Numbered from the stretch's first letter, positions 43,416 to 53,764 are shown. The stretch: 64,000 bases of DNA from Sphingomonas changnyeongensis (GCF_009913435.1 NZ_CP047895.1:628501-692500); one strand, 5' to 3'. Program-made: numbers and translations. The notes: generated by a model not told the origin, from the letters alone.

Positions 43416-44098
43416 AGGCGGAACGGGAAGACGCGCATGACCCGGGCGGTCACGCCGGCATCGGCCAGAATGGGCGGCCATTCGGCGGGGCGATAGGCGC
43501 GGGCAATCGACAGCCGCCCGTCGGCGCGGACGATCGGGTGCCAGCGCATCAGCGCGGCGAGCAGCGGATAGCCGTGATAGGCAAAGCCGTGCCGGTGCAG
43601 ATCGTTGATCAGCCACCCCATCCGCGCATGCCGGTCCATGAAGCGCAGGAATGCGCGCAGCTGGTCCGCATCCATGTGATGGGCGACCAGGCTCGACACG
43701 ACCATATCCCATGGCTCGCCGGCCAGATCGGCATAGTCGCCGGTTAGATAGCGGATCGGCAGCCCGGCGGGCGTGGCGGCCGCCGCGGCCGGCGCGCTGC
43801 GCGGATTGAGATCGACGCCCACCAGTTCGCAGGGCTGGCCGCGCCGCGCCGCATCGCGGGCGATGGCGCGCAGCATGTCGCCCTGACCGAACCCGACATC
43901 GAGCAGCCGGAATGGCCGCCCCCGGCTCACCCGGCGCACGAAGCCGAGCGTCGGCCGCGCCGCCAGCGTCACCCGGTTCACCCGCGCCAGATCGGCGAGC
44001 ACGGCGGCATAGACACTGGCCGGCAGATCGGGGGCGTCCATCTGCTCCTCCGCCTCGCTGCGCACCGCGAGGCTGCGGACAGGTGCGGCCCCGCTCAT
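43394..44098 (-). CDS. Class I SAM-dependent methyltransferase of the type III PKS operon
   Basis: A 234-residue methyltransferase. The SAM-binding motif I is FRLLDVGFGQGDMLRAIARDA at about residues 63-83, motif II is near CELVGVDLNPRS, and VVSSLVAHHMDADQLRAFLRF is a typical post-I catalytic helix and loop. It ends in YRPAEWPPILADAGVTARVMRVFPFRLCVAAER. The ATG at 44098 overlaps the stop of the polyketide synthase (ATGA). By position and class I infer O- or C-methylation of the product of the upstream synthase. No membrane segment is obvious. Confidence 0.88.
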   Translation of the reverse strand: MSGAAPVRSLAVRSEAEEQMDAPDLPASVYAAVLADLARVNRVTLAARPTLGFVRRVSRGRPFRLLDVGFGQGDMLRAIARDAARRGQPCELVGVDLNPRSAPAAAAATPAGLPIRYLTGDYADLAGEPWDMVVSSLVAHHMDADQLRAFLRFMDRHARMGWLINDLHRHGFAYHGYPLLAALMRWHPIVRADGRLSIARAYRPAEWPPILADAGVTARVMRVFPFRLCVAAER

Positions 44099-45210
44099 GC
44101 CGCGCGGAACCTGAACCCTTCGGCGGCCAGCCCCGGCCCGAAGGCGAGGGCGACGCCGTTTGCGATCGGCTGGCCGATCATGCGGGCCAGGACGAACATC
44201 AGCGTCGCCGACGACATGTTGCCATGGCTGCGCAGCACCGCACGCGAGGCATCCAGCGCATCGTCCGGCAGGCCGAGCGCGGCCTCCACCGCATCGAGGA
44301 TCGACCGGCCACCGGCATGGACGGCCCAGCCGTCGACGGGCGGCACGGCCTCGATCACGTCTGGCCCGTCCCTATCTGCCCCCTTCCCATCTGGTCCCTC
44401 CCCAAGCAGCAGGGCGCGCAGATCGGCGGCGGCGAGTGCGCGGGCGATGCGGCCCGGCACCTCGCCCGACAGGTGCATCGCAAAGCCCTGATCGCCAATG
44501 TCCCAGCGAATGAGGTCGGCCGAATCGGGCAGGGTCGCGGCAAAGGGCGCATCGATCCGCAGCCCCCGCGCCTCGCCCGACACCAGCGCGGCAGCCGCGC
44601 CATCGCCGAACTGCAGCATCGCCAGCAGCGGTTCCAGCGCCGGCGTGTCCTGCAGATGCAGCGAGGACAGCTCGACCGTGACGACCAGCACGCGCGCCCC
44701 CGGCACCGACCGGACGATGTGGCGCGCGCTGCGCAGCGCCGTCACCGCCGCATAACAGCCCATAAAGCCGATCAGCAGCCGTTCGACCGTTGGCGCAAGG
44801 CCAAGCGCCCGCGCGATGATCTGGTCGATGCCGGGGGCGGTGAAGCCGGTGCAGCTGGCAACGACAATATGGGTGATCGCCCCCGGATCCGCGCTGACCG
44901 CCGGGCCGAGAGCGGCAATGGCCCTGAGCGCCAGCGCCGGGGCGGCATCGGCGTAAACGGCCATGCGCGCGGCGGTGCCCGGCAACACCGGATCGGCATA
45001 GAAACCGCCGGGGGCAACCGGGCTGGCGCCGTCCGGGCCGATGGGCAGCACCGAGAAACGGTGGTCGATCCCGGCGCGGGCCGCCATCCGGTCGAACAGC
45101 CGGCGTTCACGCGGATCGGGGATGCGGGCCGATGCCCAGCCGACAAATGCCCGGTGGATGTCATGGCCCGGCGTCGCCGTCCCGATCGCGTTCAGATAGA
45201 CGTCAGGCAA
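44095..45210 (-). CDS. Type III polyketide synthase (chalcone/stilbene synthase family)
   Basis: A 371-residue homodimeric-type ketosynthase that extends an acyl-CoA starter with malonyl-CoA and cyclises it. The catalytic triad is complete: Cys120 in VVASCTGFTAPGIDQ, His298 in GWAVHAGG and Asn331 in SHGNMSS. Other family features are LLIGFMGCYAAVTALR and MLQFGDGAAAALVSGE. About 30 residues at 265-290 (EGPDGKGADRDGPD) are an insertion of unusual composition. There is no ATG near the family start; an in-frame TAA lies just upstream, so the TTG at 45210 must be used. First gene of a coupled three-gene operon. Confidence 0.93.
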   Translation of the reverse strand: MPDVYLNAIGTATPGHDIHRAFVGWASARIPDPRERRLFDRMAARAGIDHRFSVLPIGPDGASPVAPGGFYADPVLPGTAARMAVYADAAPALALRAIAALGPAVSADPGAITHIVVASCTGFTAPGIDQIIARALGLAPTVERLLIGFMGCYAAVTALRSARHIVRSVPGARVLVVTVELSSLHLQDTPALEPLLAMLQFGDGAAAALVSGEARGLRIDAPFAATLPDSADLIRWDIGDQGFAMHLSGEVPGRIARALAAADLRALLLGEGPDGKGADRDGPDVIEAVPPVDGWAVHAGGRSILDAVEAALGLPDDALDASRAVLRSHGNMSSATLMFVLARMIGQPIANGVALAFGPGLAAEGFRFRAA

Positions 45211-45294
45211 GGGCGCTGTCCCGATTGACCTGTGTTACACTGCCCGACAACGCACCGGTTGGAAAGCCGGGTCCGCCGCGCTAATCGCCAGCGG

Positions 45295-47892
45295 ATGACG
45301 AGCGCCCCCACGCCGATGATGGCCCAGTATCTTCGGCTCAAGGCAGAAGCCGGCGACTGCCTGTTGTTCTACCGCATGGGCGATTTTTTCGAGCTGTTCT
45401 TCGACGATGCCCGCCGGGCCGCCGCGGCGCTCGACATCGCGCTCACCGCGCGCGGCGAGCATGACGGGCAGAAGGTGCCGATGTGCGGCGTCCCCGTCCA
45501 TGCTGCGGAGACCTATCTCGCCCGGCTGATCAAGGCCGGGTTCAGCGTCGCCATCGCCGAGCAGACCGAAAGCCCCGCCGAGGCGCGGGCGCGCGGATCC
45601 AAGGCGCTCGTTGAACGCGCGATCGTGCGGTTCGTGACCGCAGGCACGCTGACCGAGGATGCGCTGCTCGACGCGCGGCGCGCCAACTGGCTGGTCGCGC
45701 TCGCCGACGCGGGGGGGCAGACCGGGCTGGCGGCGGCCGATATCTCGACCGGCCGGTTCGAGATTGTCGAGCTGCCCCCCGAGCTGCTCGACGCCGAACT
45801 TGCCCATTATGCCGCCGCCGAGCTGATCGCGCCCGAGGGCTGGCCGCGCGGCGACGTGCAGCCGCGTCCCCGCGCCGATTTCGACAGCGTGGCCGGGGAA
45901 AGGCGGCTGTGCGACCTGTTCGGCGTGGCGACGCCCGACGGGCTGGGCGGCTTTGGCCGCGCCGGGCTGGCGGCGGCGGGCGGGCTGATCGCCTATCTCG
46001 ACCATGTCGGGCGCGGGCGGCTGCCGTTTCTCCAGCGGCCGCAGCAGCGCATGGTCGCGCAGCACATGCTGATCGATGCGGCGACGCGCGACAGCCTGGA
46101 AATCGTCCAGGCCCAGGGCGGCGGCCGCGCCGGCAGCCTGCTCGATGCCGTCGATCGCACGGTGACGGGGGCGGGGGCGCGGCTGCTCGCCGCCGATCTC
46201 GGCGCGCCGCTCACCGACCGGGGGGCGATCGAGGCGCGGCTCGATCTGGTCGGCCTGTTCCATGATCCCGCGCTGCGCCATGATGTCCGCGCGACGCTGC
46301 GCGCGCTGCCGGATCTGGGCCGCGCGCTGGGCCGGCTGGTCGCGGGACGCGGCGGCCCGCGCGAGCTGGCGCAGCTGCGCGACGGGCTGGCCGAGGCGCG
46401 GCGGCTGCGCGACCGGCTGGACCGGCTGCCCGATCCGCCGGCGCTGCTTGCCGCGCTGCTGCCGGCGCTTGGCGGCCATGCCGCCTTTGTCGATCTGCTG
46501 AGCCGTGCGCTGGTGCCCAGCCCGCCGCTCGATGCCGCGCAGGGCGGTTACATCGCCGAAGGCTATGACGCCGCGCTCGACGCGCTGCGCGGGCTTGGCG
46601 GGGAAGGGCGGCGGGCCATTGCCGCGCTGGAGGCGCGCTTCCGCGACCAGACGGGGATCGCCGCGCTCAAGATCCGCCACAATGCGGTGCTCGGCTATCA
46701 TATCGAGGTGCCGGCCCGGCATGCCGACCGGCTGATGGCGGCCGATTCGGGCTTTACCCATCGCCAGACGCTGGCCGGGGTCGTCCGCTTCAACGCGCCC
46801 GAGCTGCACGATCAGGCGCAGAAGGTCGCCCATGCCGGGGCGCATGCGCTCGCCGCCGAGGCCGCGCATCTGGAGGAGCTGACCGCCGAGGCGCTCGGCC
46901 GGCGCGAGCCGATTGCGGCGGCGGCGGATGCGCTGGCGCGGCTCGATGTCGCAGCGGGGCTTGCCGAACGCGCGGTCGAGGGCGGCTGGACGCGCCCGGC
47001 GCTCGCCGACCGGCCGGTGCTGGAGATTGGCGGGGGCCGGCATCCGGTGGTCGAAGCGGCGGTCGCGGCGACCGGCGGCCGGTTTGTCGCCAATGACTGC
47101 GCGCTTGGCGACGAGTCGCGGCTGTGGCTGGTCACCGGGCCGAACATGGGCGGCAAATCGACCTTTCTGCGCCAGAATGCGCTGATCGTGCTGCTCGCCC
47201 AGGCGGGCAGCCATGTGCCGGCGGAAACGGCGCGGCTGGGCATTGTCGACCGGCTGTTCAGCCGTGTCGGCGCGTCCGACAATCTGGCGCGCGGGCGTTC
47301 GACCTTCATGGTCGAAATGGTCGAAACCGCCGCCATCCTGGCGCAGGCGACGCCGAACAGCTTCGTGATCCTGGACGAGGTCGGCCGCGGCACCTCGACC
47401 TATGACGGGCTGGCGATCGCCTGGGCGGTTGTCGAGGCGGTACACGGCCTCAACCGCAGCCGCTGCCTGTTCGCCACCCATTATCACGAGCTGACGCGGC
47501 TCGCCGGCAGCCTTGAGTCGCTGTCGCTCCACCATGTCCGCGCGCGCGAATGGAAGGGCGATCTGGTGCTGCTGCACGAGGTTGCGCCGGGGCCGGCCGA
47601 CCGTTCCTATGGCCTCGCGGTCGCCAAGCTTGCCGGGTTGCCGCCGGCGGTGCTGGCGCGCGCCCGCGACGTGCTGGGGCGGCTGGAGGCGGGGCGCGCG
47701 CGCACCGGGGGGATTGCGGCCGGGCTCGATGATCTGCCGTTGTTCGCCGCCGCGCCGCCCGAGGCCCCGGCGGCCGATCCGCTGGCCGATGCGCTGGACG
47801 CGCTTGATCCTGACGCCATGACGCCGCGCGAGGCGCTCGATGCGCTTTATGCGCTCAAACGGCTGGCGCGCGCGGCGGCACGGGACGGCTGA
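45295..47892 (+). CDS. mutS: DNA mismatch repair protein MutS
   Basis: MutS finds base mismatches and recruits MutL. The 865-residue protein has the mismatch-binding domain with DFFELFF near residue 23-30 ([20 protein letters not shown], containing the Phe-x-Glu motif), connector, lever and clamp regions. The C-terminal ATPase has Walker [13 protein letters not shown] at about 617 and [18 protein letters not shown], then [11 protein letters not shown] dimerisation helix-turn-helix region ends the protein. I start at ATG 45295, which gives the family-like [16 protein letters not shown]. It is divergent from the polyketide operon across an 84-bp gap. Confidence 0.98.
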   Translation: MTSAPTPMMAQYLRLKAEAGDCLLFYRMGDFFELFFDDARRAAAALDIALTARGEHDGQKVPMCGVPVHAAETYLARLIKAGFSVAIAEQTESPAEARARGSKALVERAIVRFVTAGTLTEDALLDARRANWLVALADAGGQTGLAAADISTGRFEIVELPPELLDAELAHYAAAELIAPEGWPRGDVQPRPRADFDSVAGERRLCDLFGVATPDGLGGFGRAGLAAAGGLIAYLDHVGRGRLPFLQRPQQRMVAQHMLIDAATRDSLEIVQAQGGGRAGSLLDAVDRTVTGAGARLLAADLGAPLTDRGAIEARLDLVGLFHDPALRHDVRATLRALPDLGRALGRLVAGRGGPRELAQLRDGLAEARRLRDRLDRLPDPPALLAALLPALGGHAAFVDLLSRALVPSPPLDAAQGGYIAEGYDAALDALRGLGGEGRRAIAALEARFRDQTGIAALKIRHNAVLGYHIEVPARHADRLMAADSGFTHRQTLAGVVRFNAPELHDQAQKVAHAGAHALAAEAAHLEELTAEALGRREPIAAAADALARLDVAAGLAERAVEGGWTRPALADRPVLEIGGGRHPVVEAAVAATGGRFVANDCALGDESRLWLVTGPNMGGKSTFLRQNALIVLLAQAGSHVPAETARLGIVDRLFSRVGASDNLARGRSTFMVEMVETAAILAQATPNSFVILDEVGRGTSTYDGLAIAWAVVEAVHGLNRSRCLFATHYHELTRLAGSLESLSLHHVRAREWKGDLVLLHEVAPGPADRSYGLAVAKLAGLPPAVLARARDVLGRLEAGRARTGGIAAGLDDLPLFAAAPPEAPAADPLADALDALDPDAMTPREALDALYALKRLARAAARDG

Positions 47893-47962
47893 ACTGGCCC
47901 GGCCGGCACGAAAGCCGGCCCTGCCGGTTGGGCTTTGCCGGCAAAGCGCCTAAAGCTCTGGC

Positions 47963-50713
47963 ATGGCCGCGCGTCTTGAAACCCTCGCCAATCGCCGGGC
48001 GATCATCGACCGGCGTGCTTTGTCCGACGCGCTGGCGGCGCTTGACGGCGACGGCCCGGCGCTCAGGGCGCAGATGGTCGCGCTGCTCAAACAGGCGCTT
48101 GAGGCCGGGCGGGCGGAAATCGCCCGGCGGCTGGAGGCGCGGCCCTCGCAGGGGCTGGAGGCGGCAGCCGGCCAGGCATTTCTGATCGACCAGCTGCTGC
48201 GGCTGGTCTTCGACCTCACGACCAAGCGGCTCTATCCGGTCAGCAACCCGACCGCCGGGGAACGGCTCTGCCTGTTGGCGGTCGGCGGCTATGGCCGGGG
48301 CGAAATGGCCCCCTATTCGGACGTCGACATCGCCTTTCTCACCCCCTGGAAGCAGACCGGGTGGAGCGAGCAGGTGATCGAATCGATGCTCTACACGCTC
48401 TGGGATCTGGGGCTGACGGTCGGCCATTCCAGCCGGTCGCTCGACGATATGGTGCGGCTGGCGCGCGCCGACCTCACAATCCGCACCGCGCTGCTCGAAT
48501 CCCGTTATGTCTGGGGCGATCAGGCGCTGGCCGACGAGGCGCAGGCGCGGTTCCGCCGCGAGGTCGTGGCCGGCACCGACCGCGCCTTTGTCGCCGCCAA
48601 GCTCGCCGAGCGTGACGAGCGGCATAAGCGGATGGGCGACAGCCGCTATGTCGTTGAACCCAACATCAAGGAGGGCAAGGGCGGGCTGCGCGACCTGCAT
48701 ACCCTGTTCTGGATCGGCAAATATGTGAACCGGCTCGACCGCGTCGAAGGGCTGGTCGATGCCGGGCTGCTGACGCCGACCGAGCTGCGCCAGTTCCAGC
48801 GGGCGGAAAACTTTCTGTGGGCGGTGCGCTGTCACCTGCATCTGGCCGCCCGCCGGGCCGAGGAGCGGCTGACCTTCGATCTGCAGCGCGAGATTGCCGA
48901 GCGCATGCATTATGCGCAGCGCCCCGGCCGTGCCCCAGTCGAACGGTTCATGCAGCATTATTTCCTGCAGGCGAAGATGGTGGGCGACCTGACCGGGGTG
49001 TTCCTGGCCCATCTGGACGAGCAATTCGCGCGTGCCGGCCGGCGGTTCACCCTAGCCGCGATCCCGCGCCGGCCGCGCAAGCTCAACGGCTTCCGGCTCG
49101 AACGCGGGCGGCTGGCGCTGCCCGATGACGGTTTCTTTGCCGAGGATCCGGTGCGTCTGGTCGAGCTGTTCGCGCTGGCCGACCGGCACGGGCTGGAAAT
49201 CCATCCCCAGGCGATGCGCGCCGCGCGGCGCGATGCGCGGCTGATCGATGCGCGGGTGCGCGCCGATGCGCGCGCCAATGCGCTGTTCCTCGATGTGCTG
49301 ACCAGCCCGCGCGATCCCGAAACCGTGCTGCGCTGGATGAACGAGGCGGAGGTGTTCGGCCGCTTCGTGCCCGATTTCGGCCGCGTCGTCGCGCAGATGC
49401 AGTTCGACATGTATCATCATTATACGGTCGACGAGCATTCGATCCGCGCGATCGGCCTGTTGGCGCGGATCGAGGCCGGGCAGCTCAGGGCCGATCATCC
49501 GATCGCCAGCCAGATCATCCACCAGATCGTGTCGCGCCGCGTGCTCTATGTCGCCGTGCTGCTGCACGACATCGCCAAGGGCCGGGGGGGCGATCACAGC
49601 GTGCTGGGGGCCGAGGTCGCGATGCGGCTGTGCCCGCGTCTGGGGCTGAGCCCGGCGGAAACCGAAATGGTCGCCTGGCTGGTGCGCCACCATCTGCTGA
49701 TGTCGGCCACCGCGTTCAAGCGCGACCTGGCCGATTTCAAGACCATCCTCGATTTCGCCGAAACCGTGCAGAGCCCGGAGCGGCTGCGGCTGCTGATGCT
49801 GCTGACCATCGTCGACATCCGCGCCGTCGGCCCCGGCGTGTGGAACGGGTGGAAGCGCCAGCTGCTCGCCGATCTGTTCGAAGCCGCCGAGGAGGTGCTG
49901 CGGCTCGGCCACAAGCAGACCGGGCGGCGCGAGCGGATCGCCGCCAAGCAGGCGGAGCTGAAGGAGCGGCTGGGCTGGAGTGCTGCGGCCTTTGCCGCCT
50001 TTGCCGACCGGCTGCCCGAGCCTTACTGGATCGCGGAGCCGGCCGACATCCTTGAACGCAATGCCCGCCATGTCGCCGATGCCGGCGACGGCACGCTGTC
50101 GATCGCGGCGCAGGTCTATCCCGAACGCGGGGCGACTTTGGTCACCGTCTATGCCGCCGACCATCCGGGGCTGTTCTACCGGATCGCCGGTGCCATCCAT
50201 CTGGCCGGCGCGACCATCATCGATGCGCGCATCCACACCACGCGCGACGGCATGGCGCTCGACAATTTTCTCGTCCAGGATCCGTTCGGACGGCCGTTTG
50301 ACGAAGACGACCGGCTGGCGCGGCTGCGTGCGGCGATCGAGGATGCGCTCGCCAACCGCAACCGGCTGGCCGACCGGCTGGCCGCCAAGCCGCTGCCGCG
50401 CCCGCGCGCCGATGCCTTCCGCATCGAACCGGTGGTGCTGATCGACAACAAGGCGTCGAACCGCTTCACGGTGATCGAGGTCAATGCCCGCGACCGCCCG
50501 GCGCTGCTCAACGCGCTCGCCTATGCGCTGTTCCAGTCGAAGGTGACGATCCATTCCGCGCACATCGCCACCTATGGCGAACGTGCGGTCGATACCTTCT
50601 ATCTGACCGATCTGATCGGCGACAAGATCAGCGCGCCGCAGCGGCTGAAGGCGCTGGAGCGGCGGCTGCTCGAAGCTGCAGAGGGCGCACCGCCCGACCG
50701 CGCGGCAGCCTGA
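47963..50713 (+). CDS. glnD: [Protein-PII] uridylyltransferase/uridylyl-removing enzyme
   Basis: GlnD senses glutamine and modifies PII proteins by adding or removing UMP, steering nitrogen assimilation. The 916-residue protein has the nucleotidyltransferase domain with VGGYGRGEMAPYSDVDIAFL at about 107 and two metal Asp, and a PII-uridylyltransferase helical domain. The HD hydrolase domain follows (HSIRAIGLLARIE and LLHDIAKGRGGDHS, about 480-600). Two C-terminal ACT domains bind glutamine (around 715 and 835, with YAADHPGLFYRIAGAIHLAGATIIDARIHTT). Domain order and length are complete. It starts 70 bp after mutS. Confidence 0.96.
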   Translation: MAARLETLANRRAIIDRRALSDALAALDGDGPALRAQMVALLKQALEAGRAEIARRLEARPSQGLEAAAGQAFLIDQLLRLVFDLTTKRLYPVSNPTAGERLCLLAVGGYGRGEMAPYSDVDIAFLTPWKQTGWSEQVIESMLYTLWDLGLTVGHSSRSLDDMVRLARADLTIRTALLESRYVWGDQALADEAQARFRREVVAGTDRAFVAAKLAERDERHKRMGDSRYVVEPNIKEGKGGLRDLHTLFWIGKYVNRLDRVEGLVDAGLLTPTELRQFQRAENFLWAVRCHLHLAARRAEERLTFDLQREIAERMHYAQRPGRAPVERFMQHYFLQAKMVGDLTGVFLAHLDEQFARAGRRFTLAAIPRRPRKLNGFRLERGRLALPDDGFFAEDPVRLVELFALADRHGLEIHPQAMRAARRDARLIDARVRADARANALFLDVLTSPRDPETVLRWMNEAEVFGRFVPDFGRVVAQMQFDMYHHYTVDEHSIRAIGLLARIEAGQLRADHPIASQIIHQIVSRRVLYVAVLLHDIAKGRGGDHSVLGAEVAMRLCPRLGLSPAETEMVAWLVRHHLLMSATAFKRDLADFKTILDFAETVQSPERLRLLMLLTIVDIRAVGPGVWNGWKRQLLADLFEAAEEVLRLGHKQTGRRERIAAKQAELKERLGWSAAAFAAFADRLPEPYWIAEPADILERNARHVADAGDGTLSIAAQVYPERGATLVTVYAADHPGLFYRIAGAIHLAGATIIDARIHTTRDGMALDNFLVQDPFGRPFDEDDRLARLRAAIEDALANRNRLADRLAAKPLPRPRADAFRIEPVVLIDNKASNRFTVIEVNARDRPALLNALAYALFQSKVTIHSAHIATYGERAVDTFYLTDLIGDKISAPQRLKALERRLLEAAEGAPPDRAAA

Positions 50714-50776
50714 CGGGCAGGAACGGCTTTCGATCCGGTCGCACCGCCGCGACGACGCTTGTTGAGCCATGAAAAA

Positions 50777-50810
50777 GGGGGCGGCACTCGGGTGCCGCCC
50801 CCTTGTTTCG
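50777..50810. terminator. Strong terminator between glnD and TonB receptor
   Basis: GGGGGCGGCAC (50777-50787) pairs with GTGCCGCCCCC (50792-50802) over 11 bp with a 4-base loop. It has AAAAA before and TTGTTT after, so it can end both convergent genes. Confidence 0.88.
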
Positions 50811-50835
50811 TTCCGGCCGGTCGGGCCGGCGCCGC

Positions 50836-53559
50836 TCAGAAGCGGCTGCGCAGCGTCAGGCCATAGGTGCGCGGTTCGCCGAGGAACGCCGAGAAGATCT
50901 GCGTGCCGCCGGGGAACTGCGCCGCCGGGAAGGCGGTCAGGTTGGTGCCGCCCGCCTGGAAGGGCGAGTTGAACGCCACCTGGGTGAAGCGGGTGTTGAA
51001 CAGGTTCTGCGCCCACAGTTCGAGCGACCAGAGCTCATCCTTGCCGCGCAGGCCGATACGGGCATTCACCACCGTGAAGCCATCCTGTTCCTTTTGCGGG
51101 AACAGGTCGGAGCCGGTGTTGAAGTCGTTCTGCGTGCGCGCGTCGAAATAGACGAGGCCCGACATGCCGTTGCTGCCGATCGGCGGCGTCCAGCTGAGCG
51201 AGGCGGTCGCGACCGACTGCGGCGCGAGCGACAGCTGCTGACCCGGCAGCAGGCGCAGCGCCGGATCGAGCGGAGCGCCATTGTCGGTGCCGACAAGGTT
51301 CGATTCGAACTTGGTGTCGGCATAGGTATAGCCAAGGCCGATCGACAGATAGCGGGTCGGCCGCAGCGAGGCTTCGAGTTCGACACCCTGGCTGAGCACG
51401 CCCGGAACGATGTCGTTGGCACCGCACTGACCGGTGGTCGCGCTCGTGTCACGATCCGCGCCGCCCAGATCGCTGCCGCAGCCATTGATGTTCTGGACGA
51501 TGAAGAACGCGCCGTTGAACGTGTTGAGCTGGAAGTTCTGGAATTCCTGCCGGAAGATCGCCGCGTTGAGCGAGAAGGTGCGGGTGGAATATTTCAGGCC
51601 CAGTTCGAAGGCGTCGTTGATTTCCTGGTCGAACTGCAGGTTGCGGACCAGCGCCTGCGCGCCGCCCAGGCTGGCAAAGGTCGCGACCGGCGCCTTCAGG
51701 CCCGAACGGTCGAGGTTGAAGCCGCCCGCCTTATAGCCGCGCGAATAGCTGCCATAGACGAGCAGGTCGTCGGTCGGCTTCCACGACAGCACGCCGGTGC
51801 CGGTGAACTCGCTTTCGTTGCGGCGATCGTTGATCGTCACCCCATTCAGCTCGGCGGTCGAGTTGCCCTGGCAGCTCAGGCCGAGGATCCCGCTCGCCAC
51901 GCTGGCAAGCGGCGTCGCCAGCAGGCCGCTGAGCAGCGCCTGGTTCTGGGTGCAGACGGTGTTGTCGTTGGCGAAGCTGGCGTTCAGCCGCTTGCGTTCA
52001 TTGGTGTAGCGCAGGCCGATCGTCAGATCGAGCTTGCTGGTGATGTGGAAGATGTTGTGGGTGAACAGCGCCCAGTTGCGGCTGTTCTGGAAATAACGGT
52101 CGCGGATGGTGCCCCGGTCGTTGAGCGTGTCGAGCCGGTCGAGCCCGGCCACCGCCAGCGCGCCGCCCGCGCCGAGCGATGTCAGCCCCGCATTGAGCGC
52201 GGCACGGCCGGTCGGCGACAGACAGCCGGTGTTGCCCGGCGAGAAGAAGGGCGACAGCGCCGCATTCACGAAGCGGCAGCTGGCGAACCGGCCATATTGC
52301 GCGCCGAAGCGCAGATTGTCGGTCAGCGTCAGGTCTTCATCCGAGAAAAAGCCGCCGACGAGCCAGTCCAGCTTGTCGTCGAACGCCGAGCCGTTGAGGC
52401 GCAGTTCCTGGGTGAAGGTCTTGAACTCGCGCTGCTGGGCGCTGTTGCCCGGGGCGCGGTAGAGAATGTCGACAAAGCCATAGTCGACATCGCCCGCCTG
52501 GTTGGTGCGATAGCTGCGATAGGCGGTGATCGAGGTCAGCGTGGTGTTGCCGAGGTTCCAGTTCACTTCGCCCGACAGGCCCCAATCCTTGGTGATGCCG
52601 GCATAGGACCGGCCCGGGGTGATGGCGATATCGCGCGAATAGGGATTGCTGAACCGAGCGGTCGGCTGGCCGAGCGCGGTCAGCACCGGAATGATCGAGT
52701 TGGCGTTGCTGAGCAGCCCGCCGACCTGCGGCACGGTCGCCTGGTCGAGATAGACGGCGGCGCAGCATTCCTCGTTGCGGTCGGTATAGTCGCCGATCAG
52801 GCGGACGGTCAGGTCCTCGCTCGGCTCGAACAGCAGCTGGCCGCGCAGGAACAGGCGGTCGCGGTTGTTGAGATCGCGCCCGCTGACCGTGTCGCGCAGA
52901 AAGCCGTCGCGCTTCGAATAGACCGCGTCGAGCCGCGCCGCGAGGGTGTCGGTCAGCCCGCCGGTGATCGCGCCCGCCAGGCGGTAGTAATCATAATTGC
53001 CGTACTCGCCCTCGACATAGCCGCCCAGATCGAAGCTCGGCTTTTTCGAGATGACATGGATGAGACCGGCCGAGGCGTTGCGGCCGAACAGCGTGCCCTG
53101 CGGGCCGCGCAGCACTTCGATCCGCTCGATCTCGCCGAGTTCGTTCAGACCGATGCCAGAGCGTGAGCGATAGACCCCGTCGATGAACACCGCGACCGAG
53201 CTTTCAAGGCCGGGATTGTCGCCGACCGTGCCGATGCCGCGGATACGGGCCGAGCCGTTCGCTTCGGTGCCGGTCGACGACACGAGCAGCGACGGAGCGA
53301 TCTGGTTGAGCTGGCGGATGTCGAACGCGCCCGAGTTGCGCAGCGATTCCCCGGTCACGGCGGACACGGCGATCGGAATGTCGGACAGCGCCTCGGCGCG
53401 GCGGGTGGCGGTGACGACGATGTCGCCGGCATTCAGCCCGCGATCATCCTGTGCGGACGCCGCCTGGTCCTGCCCGGCGCCCGTCTGGGCTTCCTGGGCA
53501 AAGGCCGGGGCGGCCGTGAACAGGCAGGCAGCAGAGATCAGCCAAGATGCTTTTTTCAT
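50836..53559 (-). CDS. TonB-dependent outer-membrane receptor
   Basis: A 907-residue active-transport barrel powered by TonB-ExbB-ExbD. Signal peptide MKKASWLISAACLFTAAPAFAQ, then the TonB box IVVTATRR at about residue 47, and the plug domain with SARIRGIGTVGDNPGLESSVAVFIDGVYRSR and RIEVLRGPQGTLFGRNASAGLIHVISKKP. A 22-stranded barrel follows, ending in TYGLTLRSRF with the terminal Phe. The ligand is not visible. Sphingomonads have many such receptors for siderophores, sugars and complex organics. Start at 53559 has GGAGGGG six bases before it; an upstream ATG at 53571 is less likely. Followed by a strong terminator. Confidence 0.94.
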   Translation of the reverse strand: MKKASWLISAACLFTAAPAFAQEAQTGAGQDQAASAQDDRGLNAGDIVVTATRRAEALSDIPIAVSAVTGESLRNSGAFDIRQLNQIAPSLLVSSTGTEANGSARIRGIGTVGDNPGLESSVAVFIDGVYRSRSGIGLNELGEIERIEVLRGPQGTLFGRNASAGLIHVISKKPSFDLGGYVEGEYGNYDYYRLAGAITGGLTDTLAARLDAVYSKRDGFLRDTVSGRDLNNRDRLFLRGQLLFEPSEDLTVRLIGDYTDRNEECCAAVYLDQATVPQVGGLLSNANSIIPVLTALGQPTARFSNPYSRDIAITPGRSYAGITKDWGLSGEVNWNLGNTTLTSITAYRSYRTNQAGDVDYGFVDILYRAPGNSAQQREFKTFTQELRLNGSAFDDKLDWLVGGFFSDEDLTLTDNLRFGAQYGRFASCRFVNAALSPFFSPGNTGCLSPTGRAALNAGLTSLGAGGALAVAGLDRLDTLNDRGTIRDRYFQNSRNWALFTHNIFHITSKLDLTIGLRYTNERKRLNASFANDNTVCTQNQALLSGLLATPLASVASGILGLSCQGNSTAELNGVTINDRRNESEFTGTGVLSWKPTDDLLVYGSYSRGYKAGGFNLDRSGLKAPVATFASLGGAQALVRNLQFDQEINDAFELGLKYSTRTFSLNAAIFRQEFQNFQLNTFNGAFFIVQNINGCGSDLGGADRDTSATTGQCGANDIVPGVLSQGVELEASLRPTRYLSIGLGYTYADTKFESNLVGTDNGAPLDPALRLLPGQQLSLAPQSVATASLSWTPPIGSNGMSGLVYFDARTQNDFNTGSDLFPQKEQDGFTVVNARIGLRGKDELWSLELWAQNLFNTRFTQVAFNSPFQAGGTNLTAFPAAQFPGGTQIFSAFLGEPRTYGLTLRSRF

Positions 53560-53727
53560 CAACCCCTCCATAGGATTTCTTGTTCTTTGGGGAGAAAACC
53601 TAGAGGCGGTCGTCTCCCATATCCAGCGCCGTCAGCGTCTGGGCGCATGAAATTCCGCCCCGGCGCGGCGTTTTTGCCACACTGAGGGATCGGGATCACG
53701 TCTGACGCTACGGCAACGGTCGGATGG

Positions 53728-53758
53728 CCGGGGTGCGGGAGGCCCTCCCGCACCCCGG
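53728..53758 (-). terminator. Long hairpin downstream of the S10 peptidase gene
   Basis: A 14-bp stem, CCGGGGTGCGGGAG (53728-53741) with CTCCCGCACCCCGG (53745-53758), lies 7 bp past the stop of the minus-strand S10 gene. No T-run follows on the minus strand, so termination may be weak or Rho-assisted. The rest of the gap 53560-53764 holds the TonB receptor promoter region; no gene seen. Confidence 0.5.
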
Positions 53759-53764
53759 TCAGCG

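Noticed and set aside
47893..47962. GGCCGGC/GCCGGCC hairpin between mutS and glnD as a terminator
   Set aside because: The stem is perfect over 7 bp but has no U-tract, and GC-rich palindromes of this size are common here; support too weak.
50803..53166. 787-residue plus-strand frame opposite the TonB receptor
   Set aside because: The minus-strand receptor has a signal peptide, plug and terminal Phe; the plus frame is a GC-driven shadow.
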